Of a stretch of 64,000 bases of DNA, positions 8,767 through 17,630 are shown piece by piece. This stretch comes from Clostridium oryzae (GTDB taxonomy: Bacteria; Bacillota; Clostridia; Clostridiales; Clostridiaceae). Both the position numbers and the translations under genes were made by a program. Position 1 is the first letter of the stretch. Every line of letters starts with the position of its first letter. A model generated the notes under the pieces. That model ran no database searches. It saw only the letters and a program-made list of their open reading frames with translations, and was not told the origin of the DNA. The DNA lies in the NCBI RefSeq assembly GCF_002029235.1, contig NZ_MZGV01000012.1, positions 1 to 64,000 on the forward strand, given 5' to 3'.

Positions 8767-9726
8767 TCAAAAATCATATTTTTTAAGCATAATTTGAAGT
8801 CTCTTCTTAACAAAGTCTCTTAATTCAACAGGTGCTAATATTTCAGCACAACCTATAATGTCCAGTACCTCTCCAATTGCAAATTCATACTTATGCATAT
8901 TTACTATAGCTTCAATACATTCATCCTTTTTCTCAACTTTATAAACTTGAAAATTATCCAGTTTATCTTCAAAACATTTACCTAAACGTATGGTAACAGG
9001 ATACTGCTCTTTTTCTTTACATTCATTAACAAATTGTTTATGATTTCTTTTCCAGAATTCTTCTACAGAAAAGTTTGTAGGAAAAATAAAATCATCATCC
9101 AAGGTTTTACATGCTGTTATCCTTTCACATTTAAACGTTCTTATATCCTTATTCATCTCACAATATGCAACTAAATACCAATCCGCCTGTTTTACTACAA
9201 TTCCATAGGGCATTATATTTCTGTTAGAAACTTCACCATTATGTTTTGTATAAGTTATTGACAGTTTTGTATTCTGCCAAAGTGACTGAAGAAGTATATC
9301 TATATTGCCTAACGAACGTTTTTCGCCCCACCAGGGTGTATCATCTACATAAAATCTCTTCTTAATTTTATTTAGATTTTCATTTATTCCAGGAGATAAA
9401 TTTTTCTGCAGCTTTAATAATGCTGTGTTAACCTTCATAGCCATATCACTCTTTTTATCTGCCTTAACTCCCATTCCACCTAAATACAGATTTATAATCT
9501 CATCGGGTTGCATATTCTTTATCCCTACTCTATATCCTTCTACAAAATGTATCCCCCCATTTGGACCTGTGTCTGTGGTAAGCGGCACGCCAGCTTCACA
9601 GAGGGAATCAATGTCTCTATAGACAGTTCTCACTGAAATTTCAAGCTCTGCAGCCAGTTCTTTAGCCTTGACTTTCCCTTTCGCTTCAACTAGCAGTAAT
9701 ATTGAAATCATTCTATGTAATCTCAT
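8767..9726 (-). CDS. WYL-domain transcriptional regulator (YafY/DeoR type)
   Basis: A 319-residue DNA-binding regulator. The N-terminal winged helix-turn-helix (about residues 1-60) includes KAKELAAELEISVRTVYRDI and SLCEAGVPLTTDTGPNGG, the pattern of HTH_11/DeoR-like domains. A middle linker is followed by the WYL ligand-binding domain around residues 135-210 (MPYGIVVKQADWYLVAYCE, then RTFKCERI) and a C-terminal WCX-type extension. Such proteins sense small ligands, often nucleotides, and commonly regulate themselves or a neighbour. It diverges from the Gfo/Idh oxidoreductase gene across about 190 bp, which makes that gene a candidate target. AAGGA precedes the ATG. Confidence 0.92.
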   Translation of the reverse strand: MRLHRMISILLLVEAKGKVKAKELAAELEISVRTVYRDIDSLCEAGVPLTTDTGPNGGIHFVEGYRVGIKNMQPDEIINLYLGGMGVKADKKSDMAMKVNTALLKLQKNLSPGINENLNKIKKRFYVDDTPWWGEKRSLGNIDILLQSLWQNTKLSITYTKHNGEVSNRNIMPYGIVVKQADWYLVAYCEMNKDIRTFKCERITACKTLDDDFIFPTNFSVEEFWKRNHKQFVNECKEKEQYPVTIRLGKCFEDKLDNFQVYKVEKKDECIEAIVNMHKYEFAIGEVLDIIGCAEILAPVELRDFVKKRLQIMLKKYDF

Positions 9727-9914
9727 TAAAATTCCTTCTTCATAAATATTTATGACACACTATTGTCAACAATTGATTGCTATACTTATTTTACCAAATG
9801 TAGATAAACAACTTCAACTATAAACTTGCAAACATGCAAAGATTAATAAACTTTCGGTGTTTGCAGGAAAAGTTTTAGTATTGTTTTTCTATAAATTGAA
9901 AGTGAGGAATATTT

Positions 9915-10853
9915 ATGAAAATAGGAATTTTAGGTACAGGCTTTGGCGCTTATCATGCAAGGCTTTATAAGAACATATCAAGCGTTGATTCAATCATCAT
10001 CTATGGAAGGGATAAGGAAAAACTTGAAAAAATAAGTATTGAAACGGGAATAGAAGCAACTAATGATCTGGAAAGTATAATTTCAGACAAAAGTATTGAT
10101 CTAATTGATGTATGTATGCCAAGTATCATACATAGAGAATATGTTATTGGCGCTTTGAAAAATGGAAAAGATGTATTTTGTGAAACTCCAGTCGCTCTAA
10201 ATTTAGAAGACGCATTGGCTATGAAAAAAGCCTCAAATAGGTATGGAAAGAAGGTTTACGTTGATAACTTCATTAAATTCGAACCACCCTACAGGTATCT
10301 TTATAATCTTGTAAAATATAATAAACTTGGCAAATTAAAAGTTTTGCATATTAAACGAAAGACACCTCCAATATGGGGCAAATTAGGCCTAGACAAGATA
10401 GTTACAAATCTTATGATACATGAATTTGATTTTATAAGTTGGCTGCTTGGCAATCCCGAAAACATTTCTTCATATGGAATTGAACCTAAAGATGGCGAAG
10501 CTCATGTAGAAGCTATTCTAACTTATAATAGTAATACAATTGTCAACATCCAAGCTTCATCACTGATTCCAAAATACCATGCTTTTACCGTTGGCTATGA
10601 GGCTGATTTTGAGTATGGAACTATAGAATATTTTGAAAATGGATATGCTGATAGAACAGAAAGTTCTCTAAAACTATTCACTGATAAAAAAGAAGAAAAT
10701 GTAGACCTCGAGAGTAAAAATTGTTATGAAGAAGCCTTTAAACATGTATTAGAGTGCAGCAAAAGTAACATTTACGGAATACTTTGGTTAGATGATGCAA
10801 TCAAATCCTTGAGGTTAGCCTTAGAAGTTAAGGATAAAATGATTACATTTTAG
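9915..10853 (+). CDS. Gfo/Idh/MocA family oxidoreductase
   Basis: NAD(P)-dependent oxidoreductase family acting on sugars or inositol-like compounds. The N-terminal Rossmann motif is GILGTGFGAYHA (residues 3-14), followed by IIYGRDKEKL and the DLIDVCMPSIIHREY stretch typical of the family. Where most members have the EKP motif with a catalytic lysine, this protein reads CETPVALN, so the lysine is threonine. The length of 312 residues is normal. This substitution could mean altered or lost catalysis, or a binding role. GTGAGGA precedes the ATG. It is divergent from the WYL regulator gene and ends in a terminator hairpin. Confidence 0.9.
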   Translation: MKIGILGTGFGAYHARLYKNISSVDSIIIYGRDKEKLEKISIETGIEATNDLESIISDKSIDLIDVCMPSIIHREYVIGALKNGKDVFCETPVALNLEDALAMKKASNRYGKKVYVDNFIKFEPPYRYLYNLVKYNKLGKLKVLHIKRKTPPIWGKLGLDKIVTNLMIHEFDFISWLLGNPENISSYGIEPKDGEAHVEAILTYNSNTIVNIQASSLIPKYHAFTVGYEADFEYGTIEYFENGYADRTESSLKLFTDKKEENVDLESKNCYEEAFKHVLECSKSNIYGILWLDDAIKSLRLALEVKDKMITF

Positions 10854-10860
10854 CATGTCA

Positions 10861-10896
10861 ATTGGCAAGTCAGATAAGTTTGACTGGCTTGCTAAT
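10861..10896 (+). terminator. Terminator after the Gfo/Idh gene
   Basis: Interrupted stem ATTGGCAAGTCA / TGACTGGCTTGCTAAT around an 8-base loop, between convergent genes. Confidence 0.65.
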
Positions 10897-10905
10897 TTGG
10901 AGTTA

Positions 10906-11637
10906 TTATATTAAATTGCTTTTTATTATAAGCACAGCACCACTTATTATAAGCAGAGCTATCACAGAGTTTTTTACTGTATCTTCTTTCATCATTGAAT
11001 AAACTTTCATTCCTGCCATCATTCCAATTATCACTGCAGGTGAAAGAAGCAGTGAAAGGATTATTACATGCATATTCAATATTCCAGTATAGCTGTATAT
11101 AAATAATCTAATTATATTATCCGTGAGAAAAACGCAGCAGATATTTGCACGAAAGGCACTCTTGTTATCTGTTGTTCTGTTTATATATGCAACCAGAAGC
11201 GCTCCGATGCCATAAAGGCCTGCCAAAATACCCGAAAGTACTCCGATAATGATTAATATTAATGGATTAGTCCTATTTATTTTTCTTTTAGAATATTTTC
11301 TAGTAATCATCTCTATTGCCATTCCAATTACTACTACTCCCAAAATCGCTTTCAGCATTTTGTCGTTTCCCGTTTTTAATAAGAAAGTCCCAGGAATAAT
11401 ACCTACAAAAAGCATAATGGACAAAGGCAGAACGATTTTTAAGGATATGTTCTTTCTTTCCTTCCAGGCTATATATGTATTTGTAGGTATACTAAATATA
11501 AGGTCTACCGGTGTAGTTACCCTGTTTGATACTACAAAAGAGAATAGCGGACTCATAACTAGAGTATTTCCAAAACCAGTTATTCCTTTTACAAAGTAAG
11601 CTATAAATGTAGCCATAAGAAGAAATAAATCTTTCAT
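10906..11637 (-). CDS. Sulfite exporter TauE/SafE family membrane protein
   Basis: A 243-residue integral membrane protein with about seven to eight hydrophobic helices. The N-terminal FVKGITGFGNTLVMSPL and the mid-protein GVLSGILAGLYGIGALLVAYI are the two repeated Gly-rich motifs of the TauE/SafE family of anion transporters. Family members export sulfite, sulfoacetate or other organic anions; the cargo here is not determined. GGAGG precedes the ATG. It is a single gene, convergent with the Gfo/Idh oxidoreductase and followed upstream by an A+T-rich gap of about 120 bp. Confidence 0.9.
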   Translation of the reverse strand: MKDLFLLMATFIAYFVKGITGFGNTLVMSPLFSFVVSNRVTTPVDLIFSIPTNTYIAWKERKNISLKIVLPLSIMLFVGIIPGTFLLKTGNDKMLKAILGVVVIGMAIEMITRKYSKRKINRTNPLILIIIGVLSGILAGLYGIGALLVAYINRTTDNKSAFRANICCVFLTDNIIRLFIYSYTGILNMHVIILSLLLSPAVIIGMMAGMKVYSMMKEDTVKNSVIALLIISGAVLIIKSNLI

Positions 11638-11762
11638 TTTAAGCCTCCAAAAATAAGTGCTATTGACGAGATTAACTAATCAACATCAATAGCATTATAG
11701 TGCATAAACCATATTTAGTACAATAAAAACATATTATAAAACATATTAATTTATTAAGAAAT

Positions 11763-12443
11763 CTACTTTTTTGCTACAATGATGGCTGTTCCTTCTTCTC
11801 TCCATTTCAGTTCAGCCTCTTTAAACCCAGCCTTTTCCATCAGAATGATTATATTCTCTACTGTACATGGTGTATCATAATGATAGAACCCTTCTGTTAT
11901 CTTATTTTCTTCTTTTATCCTTTTTAATTCATTAAAGAAATAATCTTCATACTCCTGATCTTTAGCAACATAATCTGTTTCTACATATACGCCTCCATCT
12001 ATAAGACTGTCGTATATCTTTTTATATATTTTGAGTTTCTCCTGATGTGCAAAGTGATGTAAAGTCTCTACCGAAACAACTGCGCCGTAAGCTTCTTTTC
12101 CATATTCTATATCAACATACGATTCGTTAATTAAACTTATCTGCTCCTGTTTTTCTTCATACTTTTCTTTCAATTTTGCTAACATCTTCTTTGAAAGATC
12201 GATTCCAGTTACATTAACAGTTGGATTTATTTTAAATATCTCCTTTAATTCAAGCCCTGTACCACAACCTAAGTCTAAAAGTTTCAAATTGCTACAATGC
12301 GGTATATATTTTGCTGTTTCAATATAATACTGATCTGAACCATCCACTTCGTTTTTCATATGTTCATCATAGGTATCTACTCTCTTGTCAAAGAAACTAG
12401 CCATTTCTTCTAATTCGATTCGTTTATTTTCAATTGAATCCAT
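11763..12443 (-). CDS. Class I SAM-dependent methyltransferase
   Basis: A 226-residue Rossmann-fold methyltransferase. Motif I is LLDLGCGTGLEL, motif II is VTGIDLSKKMLAKL, and the post-core segment reads VSVETLHHFAHQEKLKIY. The N-terminus (ASFFDKRVDTYDEHMK) is the kind seen in small-molecule or quinone-type methyltransferases. The C-terminal EEGTAIIVAKK strand completes the fold. The substrate is unknown. AAGGAGG precedes the ATG. It is monocistronic and is preceded by about a kilobase of non-coding repeat DNA. Confidence 0.9.
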   Translation of the reverse strand: MDSIENKRIELEEMASFFDKRVDTYDEHMKNEVDGSDQYYIETAKYIPHCSNLKLLDLGCGTGLELKEIFKINPTVNVTGIDLSKKMLAKLKEKYEEKQEQISLINESYVDIEYGKEAYGAVVSVETLHHFAHQEKLKIYKKIYDSLIDGGVYVETDYVAKDQEYEDYFFNELKRIKEENKITEGFYHYDTPCTVENIIILMEKAGFKEAELKWREEGTAIIVAKK

Positions 12444-12540
12444 TTCTATTCCTCCTTAATTTAATCCCTCTTTATGTATAGTATCATAATTTTCCATTAT
12501 TGAGTTTCTCTAATTCTTTTATGAAACAAATTAGTAAAAA

Positions 12541-12960
12541 ATGGTTACACCCTATGTCGGCTAGTTCCGCTCGTTAAGCAATTTCACCGCATCTTTTAGT
12601 CAAATTTCCTAATGGTTCATAACTCGGCTGCGCCTCAAACAATTCGCCATCTTAACGGAAATTGACTAAAAGACACGGATAATTGCTAAACTCACTCCAA
12701 ATGCCTCCGTTGAGTGTAACCATTTTTAATGCCCTAACTCTTAATGTTCACAAAATGCTTTTATTATATTGCTTTTGTTGCCTTGTTCTCCTAATTCATT
12801 AACTTCAAAATATAGTACCGTTTCTTTTTATTGCTTCGTAACCATAACATAACATTTCATTATTTAGTGATCATCTTTTTTGTTTTATATAAAAGTGTCT
12901 TAGCATTAGCCAAAAGTTATCCATAATTGGTAAAAAGCATAAATTCCTAGAGAGTAAAAA
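12541..12960. repeat. Long-hairpin repeat, tandem unit 1
   Basis: The first half (12541-12726) folds into a long hairpin: the ends ATGGTTACAC and GTGTAACCAT are perfect complements, and TCTTTTAGTCAAATTTCC pairs with GGAAATTGACTAAAAGA. The loop carries CTCGGCTGCGCCTCAAAC. A tail of about 230 bp follows, with AAAAGTTATCCATAATTGG near its end. The whole unit is repeated, diverged, in the next 480 bp. I see no coding frame. Confidence 0.8.
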
Positions 12961-12964
12961 AAGA

Positions 12965-13448
12965 AATGTTGTGGCACTACGGAGATTGATCCGTTCATTA
13001 AGCACTTGTAACACAAATTTTATGTAAATTTTCTAATTTGGGCAAACTCGGCTACGCCTCAAACACTACCCAAATCTTAACGAAAATTTGCATAAAATTT
13101 GCTGACAATTGCTAAATTCACTCTATATCTCCGTTGGTTAAAGGCCTAAATGGCCTTTAACGGGTTATCTGCGAATGATAATGAGCGTGCTTAGATAACC
13201 CCGACTGTAAACATTTCCTATGCCCTGACTCTTAATATTCACAGAATACTCTTATTATACTGCTTCTATTACCTTTCTATCTTAATTCACTAACTTCAAA
13301 ATATATTACTGTCTCTTTTTAACTTCTTCGTAAACACGCTGTACCGTTTTTTTATTTAGCAACCACTTTTTCTACTATTTAGTGGTGTATCTTGATACTA
13401 ATTAAAAGTTATCCACAATTGGAAAAATACATAAATTCCTAAAAGTAA
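12965..13448. repeat. Long-hairpin repeat, tandem unit 2
   Basis: Diverged second copy of the preceding unit: the hairpin part pairs ACAAATTTTATGTAAATTTTC with GAAAATTTGCATAAAATTTG around a CTCGGCTACGCCTCAAAC loop. Two extra hairpins are inserted, TTAAAGGCC/GGCCTTTAA at 13139-13161 and GGGTTATCT/AGATAACCC at 13162-13200. The tail again has a CCCTGACTCTTAATATTCAC-like start and AAAAGTTATCCACAATTGG, which contains a perfect TTATCCACA DnaA-box sequence. No gene is seen. Confidence 0.8.
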
Positions 13449-13497
13449 AAAATAATGTACCTGGTAGATTAACCTTTAGGCACATTACTTTTTACTT
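13443..13497 (-). terminator. Terminator after GNAT gene
   Basis: Twenty-base imperfect arms (AAGTAAAAAATAATGTACCT / AGGCACATTACTTTTTACTT) just after the GNAT stop, followed on the minus strand by T-rich sequence. Confidence 0.75.
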
Positions 13498-13506
13498 TTT
13501 TCATAA

Positions 13507-13998
13507 TTAATATTTAAATTTATATTCTCCTACATTTACCACTTCTTTTGCAGTCTCGCCTCTTCTTTTCTTTCTTACTTCTACTAAATTTAAAACATCG
13601 TACCCCCTCTTAGCTAAAAAAGGAATTATTCTATGATTATTTGGGTGAACCCAATTATATAACGTGTCCCCTCCAAGACTTTCAGCAATTTCTTCCGCTT
13701 TATCATATAATTTTGAAGCTATACCGTTTCTTCTTGCATTACTGCATACAAATAAAGATTCAACCCATACGACTATATCTTCAATTTTAAGAACCATGTA
13801 TCCAATAAGTTCTTCGTTATCATCTTGAGCAATAAAGGTCTTATATCTGCTGTTTAAATATCCTCTGAATTCTTCTACAGCCTCGTTTTCATTTGCTGTA
13901 GTCTCAATACCTTTTAACTTTCTTAACTCAACTCTAAACTCAGCTATTAATATTGCTATTTTTCTTTCATCATCTATTTGAGCAGGTCTAATAATCAT
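13507..13998 (-). CDS. GNAT family N-acetyltransferase
   Basis: A 163-residue predicted acetyltransferase. It starts IIRPAQIDDERKIAILIAEF, has VWVESLFVCSNARRNGIASKL as the acetyl-CoA-binding motif, and ends with YNWVHPNNHRIIPFLAKRGYDVLNLVEV. The last portion is characteristic of a subfamily in which HPNN replaces the more usual N-A pattern. The substrate is unknown. The ATG is preceded by AGGGG at a slightly long spacing of about ten bases. It is the only gene in its transcript, with its own terminator, and diverges from the GH18 hydrolase gene. Confidence 0.9.
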   Translation of the reverse strand: MIIRPAQIDDERKIAILIAEFRVELRKLKGIETTANENEAVEEFRGYLNSRYKTFIAQDDNEELIGYMVLKIEDIVVWVESLFVCSNARRNGIASKLYDKAEEIAESLGGDTLYNWVHPNNHRIIPFLAKRGYDVLNLVEVRKKRRGETAKEVVNVGEYKFKY

Positions 13999-14136
13999 TT
14001 TGTATTTCCCCTTTATTTATATGAATTCTCTATATATATAATATCACATAAATTAGGAAACTTAGCCACAAATTGCTTGTCGAGTATTGTCGTGAATCAG
14101 CCGATAAATGAAATATACAAGAAAGGGGTGCTATAC

Positions 14137-15471
14137 TTGAAATCTTATAAAAAACTACTGTCTATCTTCACTCTAACCTTTATCTTAATACTAAGCAACA
14201 GTCTGGTATTGGCAAAAACTGCTGTAAAAAAAGGTACTGCACCATCTTCCCCGACTTCATTAATATACTCGGGACTTACTGCTAACGAAGTAACCTTAAG
14301 TTGGGCATCTGTATCAAACGCCTCAGGTTATAAGGTGTACAGAGCCACTACTATTGATTCAAACTATGCATTAATTGCTACTGTCTCTGCAACCAGCTAT
14401 AAAAGCATATCACTTACTTCCAACACAAAGTACTGGTATTTTGTAAGAGCGTATAATTCCTATGGTACATCTGTAGACTCACCCCATATAAGTCTTACAA
14501 CCTTACAGTCATCAACGACTACAAGTGCTAAAAAACTTGTACTAGGATTTTCAACTTATTACTATTCAGGGGATAGTTCCTCCTATAACTCTATGACTGC
14601 AAATACATCAACTATCGATGAAATTGCCACCCATACTTATATAACCGATAGCACTGGAAATATTTCTGGTCTTGTACCAGCAAACCAGATAAGCTATGCA
14701 AATTCTAATGGTATTAAAGCAATGGCTATGGTATCAAACAACTTTGACGGAAATATAGCTAAAACATTATTAGAGAGTTCAACAAATAGACAAGCTTTGA
14801 TAAATAATATCCTAACCTCGTTAAAAAGCAATGGTTACAAAGGGGTAAATATTGACTTTGAAGGCGTATACTATTACGACAGAACTTATCTTACAACCTT
14901 TATGAAGGAGCTTAATAATACGCTGAAGCCACAAGGTTTCTCTGTAACCATGTCTGTTCCAGCCAAAATCAGTGACAGTCCCACAGCATCCTGGAACGGA
15001 GCATTTGACTATGCAGCCTTAGCTGCTTACTCTGATAAAATCGTATTAATGACATACGACGAGCACTATCCTGGAGGTTCACCAGGTGCTATTGCTTCCA
15101 TAGGTTGGGTTGAAAATGTAATTAAATATGCATCAACTGTTATTCCAAAAGAAAAACTGCTTTTAGGAACTGCTGGCTATGGATATGATTGGTCCTCAAG
15201 CGGAACTAAAGCCTATGGTATTTCCTCCATTTATAACTTAGCATCTACTCATGGAGCTGCAATAAAGTGGGATTCAACTTCACAATCTCCTTATTTTAAT
15301 TATTCAGATTCATCTGGAATAAGTCATACAGTATGGTTTGAGAATGCTCAAAGCTTAAATTATAAGTTGAATTTAGTAAATTCATATAATCTATCTGGTA
15401 TTGGAATATGGAGACTTGGACTTGAGAATGCTGATTATTGGACAAGCATTAAAACCAAGTTCGGAAGATAG
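14137..15471 (+). CDS. Secreted GH18 glycoside hydrolase with fibronectin type III domain
   Basis: Predicted extracellular hydrolase of chitin- or peptidoglycan-type glycans. A signal peptide (KSYKKLLSIFTLTFILILS, ending near SLVLA) is followed by a fibronectin type III domain at about residues 35-125 (SPTSLIYSGLTANEVTLSW). A GH18 barrel follows, from about 140 to the end. The catalytic strand reads KGVNIDFEGV, matching DxxDxDxE with the terminal Glu as proton donor, and MTYDEHYPGG and GIGIWRLGLEN are further GH18 strands. The arrangement resembles spore cortex or wall hydrolases of the YaaH/YdhD type. The start is a TTG six bases after AAAGGGGTG, and it fits the signal peptide. Repeat copy B begins at the stop. 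Confidence 0.92.
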   Translation: MKSYKKLLSIFTLTFILILSNSLVLAKTAVKKGTAPSSPTSLIYSGLTANEVTLSWASVSNASGYKVYRATTIDSNYALIATVSATSYKSISLTSNTKYWYFVRAYNSYGTSVDSPHISLTTLQSSTTTSAKKLVLGFSTYYYSGDSSSYNSMTANTSTIDEIATHTYITDSTGNISGLVPANQISYANSNGIKAMAMVSNNFDGNIAKTLLESSTNRQALINNILTSLKSNGYKGVNIDFEGVYYYDRTYLTTFMKELNNTLKPQGFSVTMSVPAKISDSPTASWNGAFDYAALAAYSDKIVLMTYDEHYPGGSPGAIASIGWVENVIKYASTVIPKEKLLLGTAGYGYDWSSSGTKAYGISSIYNLASTHGAAIKWDSTSQSPYFNYSDSSGISHTVWFENAQSLNYKLNLVNSYNLSGIGIWRLGLENADYWTSIKTKFGR

Positions 15472-15563
15472 GATAAGGGAGAAAGTGATTTCCGTCGGCT
15501 GGAAAATGCCTCCTCCAACCACTTCCTCCCCTATGCCAGCTCTATGCATTTACAAAGTATTAT
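15470..15563 (+). repeat. Dispersed hairpin repeat, copy B
   Basis: Begins at the GH18 stop codon. The stem GGGAGAAAGTGATT pairs with AACCACTTCCTCCC and the loop is CGTCGGCTGGAAAATGCCTCC. A conserved tail, CTCTATGCATTTACAAAGTA, follows and is shared with the copy near 30.6 kb. Similarity beyond the stem argues for a repeat family rather than a chance terminator. Confidence 0.8.
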
Positions 15564-15564
15564 A

Positions 15565-15662
15565 AGGGTTTCTACTTCAACTATTAACTTATACATGGCG
15601 AATGATCGTTAAAGCGTTCGATAATTCGCCATGTATAAGTTAAGTTTACGTATAGAAACCCT
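15565..15662. repeat. 98-bp inverted repeat
   Basis: Two nested perfect stems: the outer AGGGTTTCTA / TAGAAACCCT and the inner TTAACTTATACATGGCGAAT / ATTCGCCATGTATAAGTTAA around a 19-base loop. It directly follows repeat copy B. The remaining 230 bp to the next gene is A+T-rich with no gene seen; part of it (TTTAGTGG..ATCTT at about 15877) resembles the tail of the 13-kb repeat unit. Confidence 0.85.
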
Positions 15663-15895
15663 ATATTTTCTAAATTACTTCTTCCAAATTATTTTTCTTG
15701 TTTATTTATTTTTTAGTATTTTCTTAAAAGTTATCTTCATATCACTTCGCATATTATATAATTACATCTTTTGGACAAACAGCTTAACTCCCAAAAACGT
15801 AAACTAAATAAAATATACGATATCATATAATGAAATTGACTCCTTAAGGACGCGATTTCTTCCTTCTCTTTACTCTTTAGTGGCCTATCTTAACA

Positions 15896-16531
15896 TTATT
15901 TTATTTCTGTTCCTCCCCATTCAACAACAGTAAATCCTTTTCTCTCAAATGGCTTTATCTTTGGCTTTTTTACAGCAATCTGCTTTGTTAATGGCTTGAA
16001 CACCATAAAAACCCTTAGCAAAGAATCAGGCTGGGGATTAATATTAAGTTTAGCTAAATCAGTATATTGTTTATTTTGAAAGGTTATTAAATTATACTTG
16101 TTACTTTGCATACGTGGCAGCCAGTATACTATAAATTCATTATATTCCTTCGAATTAAGACCTAACTTTGAAAGTTTATTCTGAAGAAATTTTTCTGTAT
16201 CTTTTCCTTTAACAACATATCCTTTAGATAAATCCCATTCAGTTTTTGATGGAACACCTTCCCAAAACAAATAGTTATATTCTTTTCCATCTTGTTTGTT
16301 AATTATTTTCCCGCTTGGCTCAGCAGTGACTTTCCATCCATCCTTGTAATCTGGATAAGTTGTAGTAAGTTTTCCTTTGTAATCTAGTTTTACAGTCACA
16401 TCCTGGTTTTCAGTCGGATATAGGTATATGGCTGGTTTTTCTGTTCTTTCTTCGAATCCACCACAACCTAATAACATAATAGTAAAAACACATGATATTA
16501 ATATTCCTAATATTACTCTTGACTTTTTCAT
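15896..16531 (-). CDS. Conserved hypothetical lipoprotein
   Basis: Predicted cell-surface lipoprotein of 211 residues. The signal sequence KKSRVILGILISCVFTIM ends in the lipobox LLGC, giving a mature protein starting at the Cys near residue 23. The mature part contains KPAIYLYPTENQDVTVKL, WEGVPSKTEWDL, FIVYWLPRMQSNKYNLITFQ and a C-terminal RKGFTVVEWGGTEIK. These are hallmarks of a widespread uncharacterised Firmicutes family that I recognise by pattern but cannot assign a function. GGGGGA precedes the ATG. It lies 44 bp downstream of a HAD phosphatase gene and could share its transcript. Confidence 0.85.
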   Translation of the reverse strand: MKKSRVILGILISCVFTIMLLGCGGFEERTEKPAIYLYPTENQDVTVKLDYKGKLTTTYPDYKDGWKVTAEPSGKIINKQDGKEYNYLFWEGVPSKTEWDLSKGYVVKGKDTEKFLQNKLSKLGLNSKEYNEFIVYWLPRMQSNKYNLITFQNKQYTDLAKLNINPQPDSLLRVFMVFKPLTKQIAVKKPKIKPFERKGFTVVEWGGTEIK

Positions 16532-16575
16532 ACCATCGTCCCCCTAATTATTATTTTTCTTTATAATCAGCTAAA

Positions 16576-17268
16576 CTAAACCGCCGCCTGTATATCTATA
16601 GCACTAAGGATCTCATTAAAATCTTGTACGTAATAATCAGCAAACTGTTTGATTTTTCTATATTCTTCTTCCTCTTTTTCTATTAAATATCTTGTGAATA
16701 TAGTTTTTATGCCGAGTTCCTTTGCGCCCTTTAATTCATCAGAACCCCCATCTCCTACAAATATGGATCTTTCGGGTATTGTATTCATACTTTTAAGTGC
16801 TAAATTGTATATTTCAGCCTGCGGTTTAAGATATCCTACTTCGTATGAAAAAATAGCTTCATCAAATAGATTACTTAGAGGCGACTGCTTCCAGTACATT
16901 ACATCAATCGTATCGGCATTGCTTATTAAACACAGTTTTATCCCTTTTTTCTTTATATCTTTAAGAACATCTAGAATTGCAGTGTCTATATTCAGTAGGG
17001 ATCGTTCAAATTTCCGTTTTCTAAGTTCTAAAATCTCATCAATTTCATCATCTTTAACTTCCAAACCCATTTTATCAATTATACTCTCTATTATTTTTCT
17101 AGGATCTTTTTCCTTTCCAGTTGCCCTAAGAAAATATAACTCCTTATCTTCAGCATACTTTTCCCATTCATCTTTTGATATGTTTAGCACATCATATTCA
17201 TTCCTAGAATTATTACCATCCAGTGTTACTAACGTATGAAACAAATCGAAAAATATTGTATCTAACAT
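16576..17268 (-). CDS. HAD family hydrolase
   Basis: Haloacid-dehalogenase-superfamily phosphatase of 230 residues. Motif I is IFFDLFHTLV, with the nucleophile Asp and the F-H variant in place of the usual DG; such variants occur in several HAD subfamilies. Motif II is LCLISNADTI, the lysine of motif III lies in VGYLKPQAEIY, and motif IV is IFVGDGGSDELKGAKELG. A helical cap lies between motifs I and II, so it is a C1-cap member acting on a small phosphorylated metabolite, identity unknown. GGGGGG precedes the ATG. It is upstream of the lipoprotein gene with 44 bp between them. Confidence 0.92.
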   Translation of the reverse strand: MLDTIFFDLFHTLVTLDGNNSRNEYDVLNISKDEWEKYAEDKELYFLRATGKEKDPRKIIESIIDKMGLEVKDDEIDEILELRKRKFERSLLNIDTAILDVLKDIKKKGIKLCLISNADTIDVMYWKQSPLSNLFDEAIFSYEVGYLKPQAEIYNLALKSMNTIPERSIFVGDGGSDELKGAKELGIKTIFTRYLIEKEEEEYRKIKQFADYYVQDFNEILSAIDIQAAV

Positions 17269-17462
17269 TTTTTTACGTCCCCCCTTCCTAAGCTTACTTC
17301 TTAAAATATAGTTTCTAAATACATTCTACCATACCATTGTTTTGAAACACATAATATTGAAGGATATTAAGTTATATTCTATAATAAAACATATACGATA
17401 AAACTCATTGCAATTTTACACAAATTATTTGAAAAATTCTTATGATTCATTTTGGAGGACAT

Positions 17463-17627
17463 ATGAAAAGTTCAAATGAACAGCTTAAAAGTCGAGGATA
17501 TGTAACCGATGAAGATGTAGCTCACTATGTTGATTTCAGTAAAAGTGAATTGCTGGAATTGTTAAACATCAGAAATGAAGCAGTAAGGTCGTTTGCTCTT
17601 ATTAACAAAAATTTATCTCAACAATAA
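17463..17627 (+). CDS. Small hypothetical protein, possibly truncated
   Basis: A 54-residue protein that I do not recognise with certainty. It starts at an ATG after a good GGAGG. It reads KSSNEQLKSRGYVTDEDVAH and then YVDFSKSELLELLNIRNEAV. The second part resembles the start of an alpha-helical repeat (HEAT-like) protein, but the frame stops after about one helix pair, so it may be the surviving N-terminus of a longer gene. It is convergent with the LUD gene, with a shared hairpin between them. Confidence 0.55.
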   Translation: MKSSNEQLKSRGYVTDEDVAHYVDFSKSELLELLNIRNEAVRSFALINKNLSQQ

Positions 17628-17630
17628 TAA

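Noticed and set aside
13420..13440. TTATCCACA DnaA-box-like sequence in repeat unit 2 as part of a replication origin
   Set aside because: Only one perfect site is present (the unit 1 equivalent is TTATCCATA), with no cluster, no AT-rich unwinding element of note and no dnaA/dnaN genes nearby.
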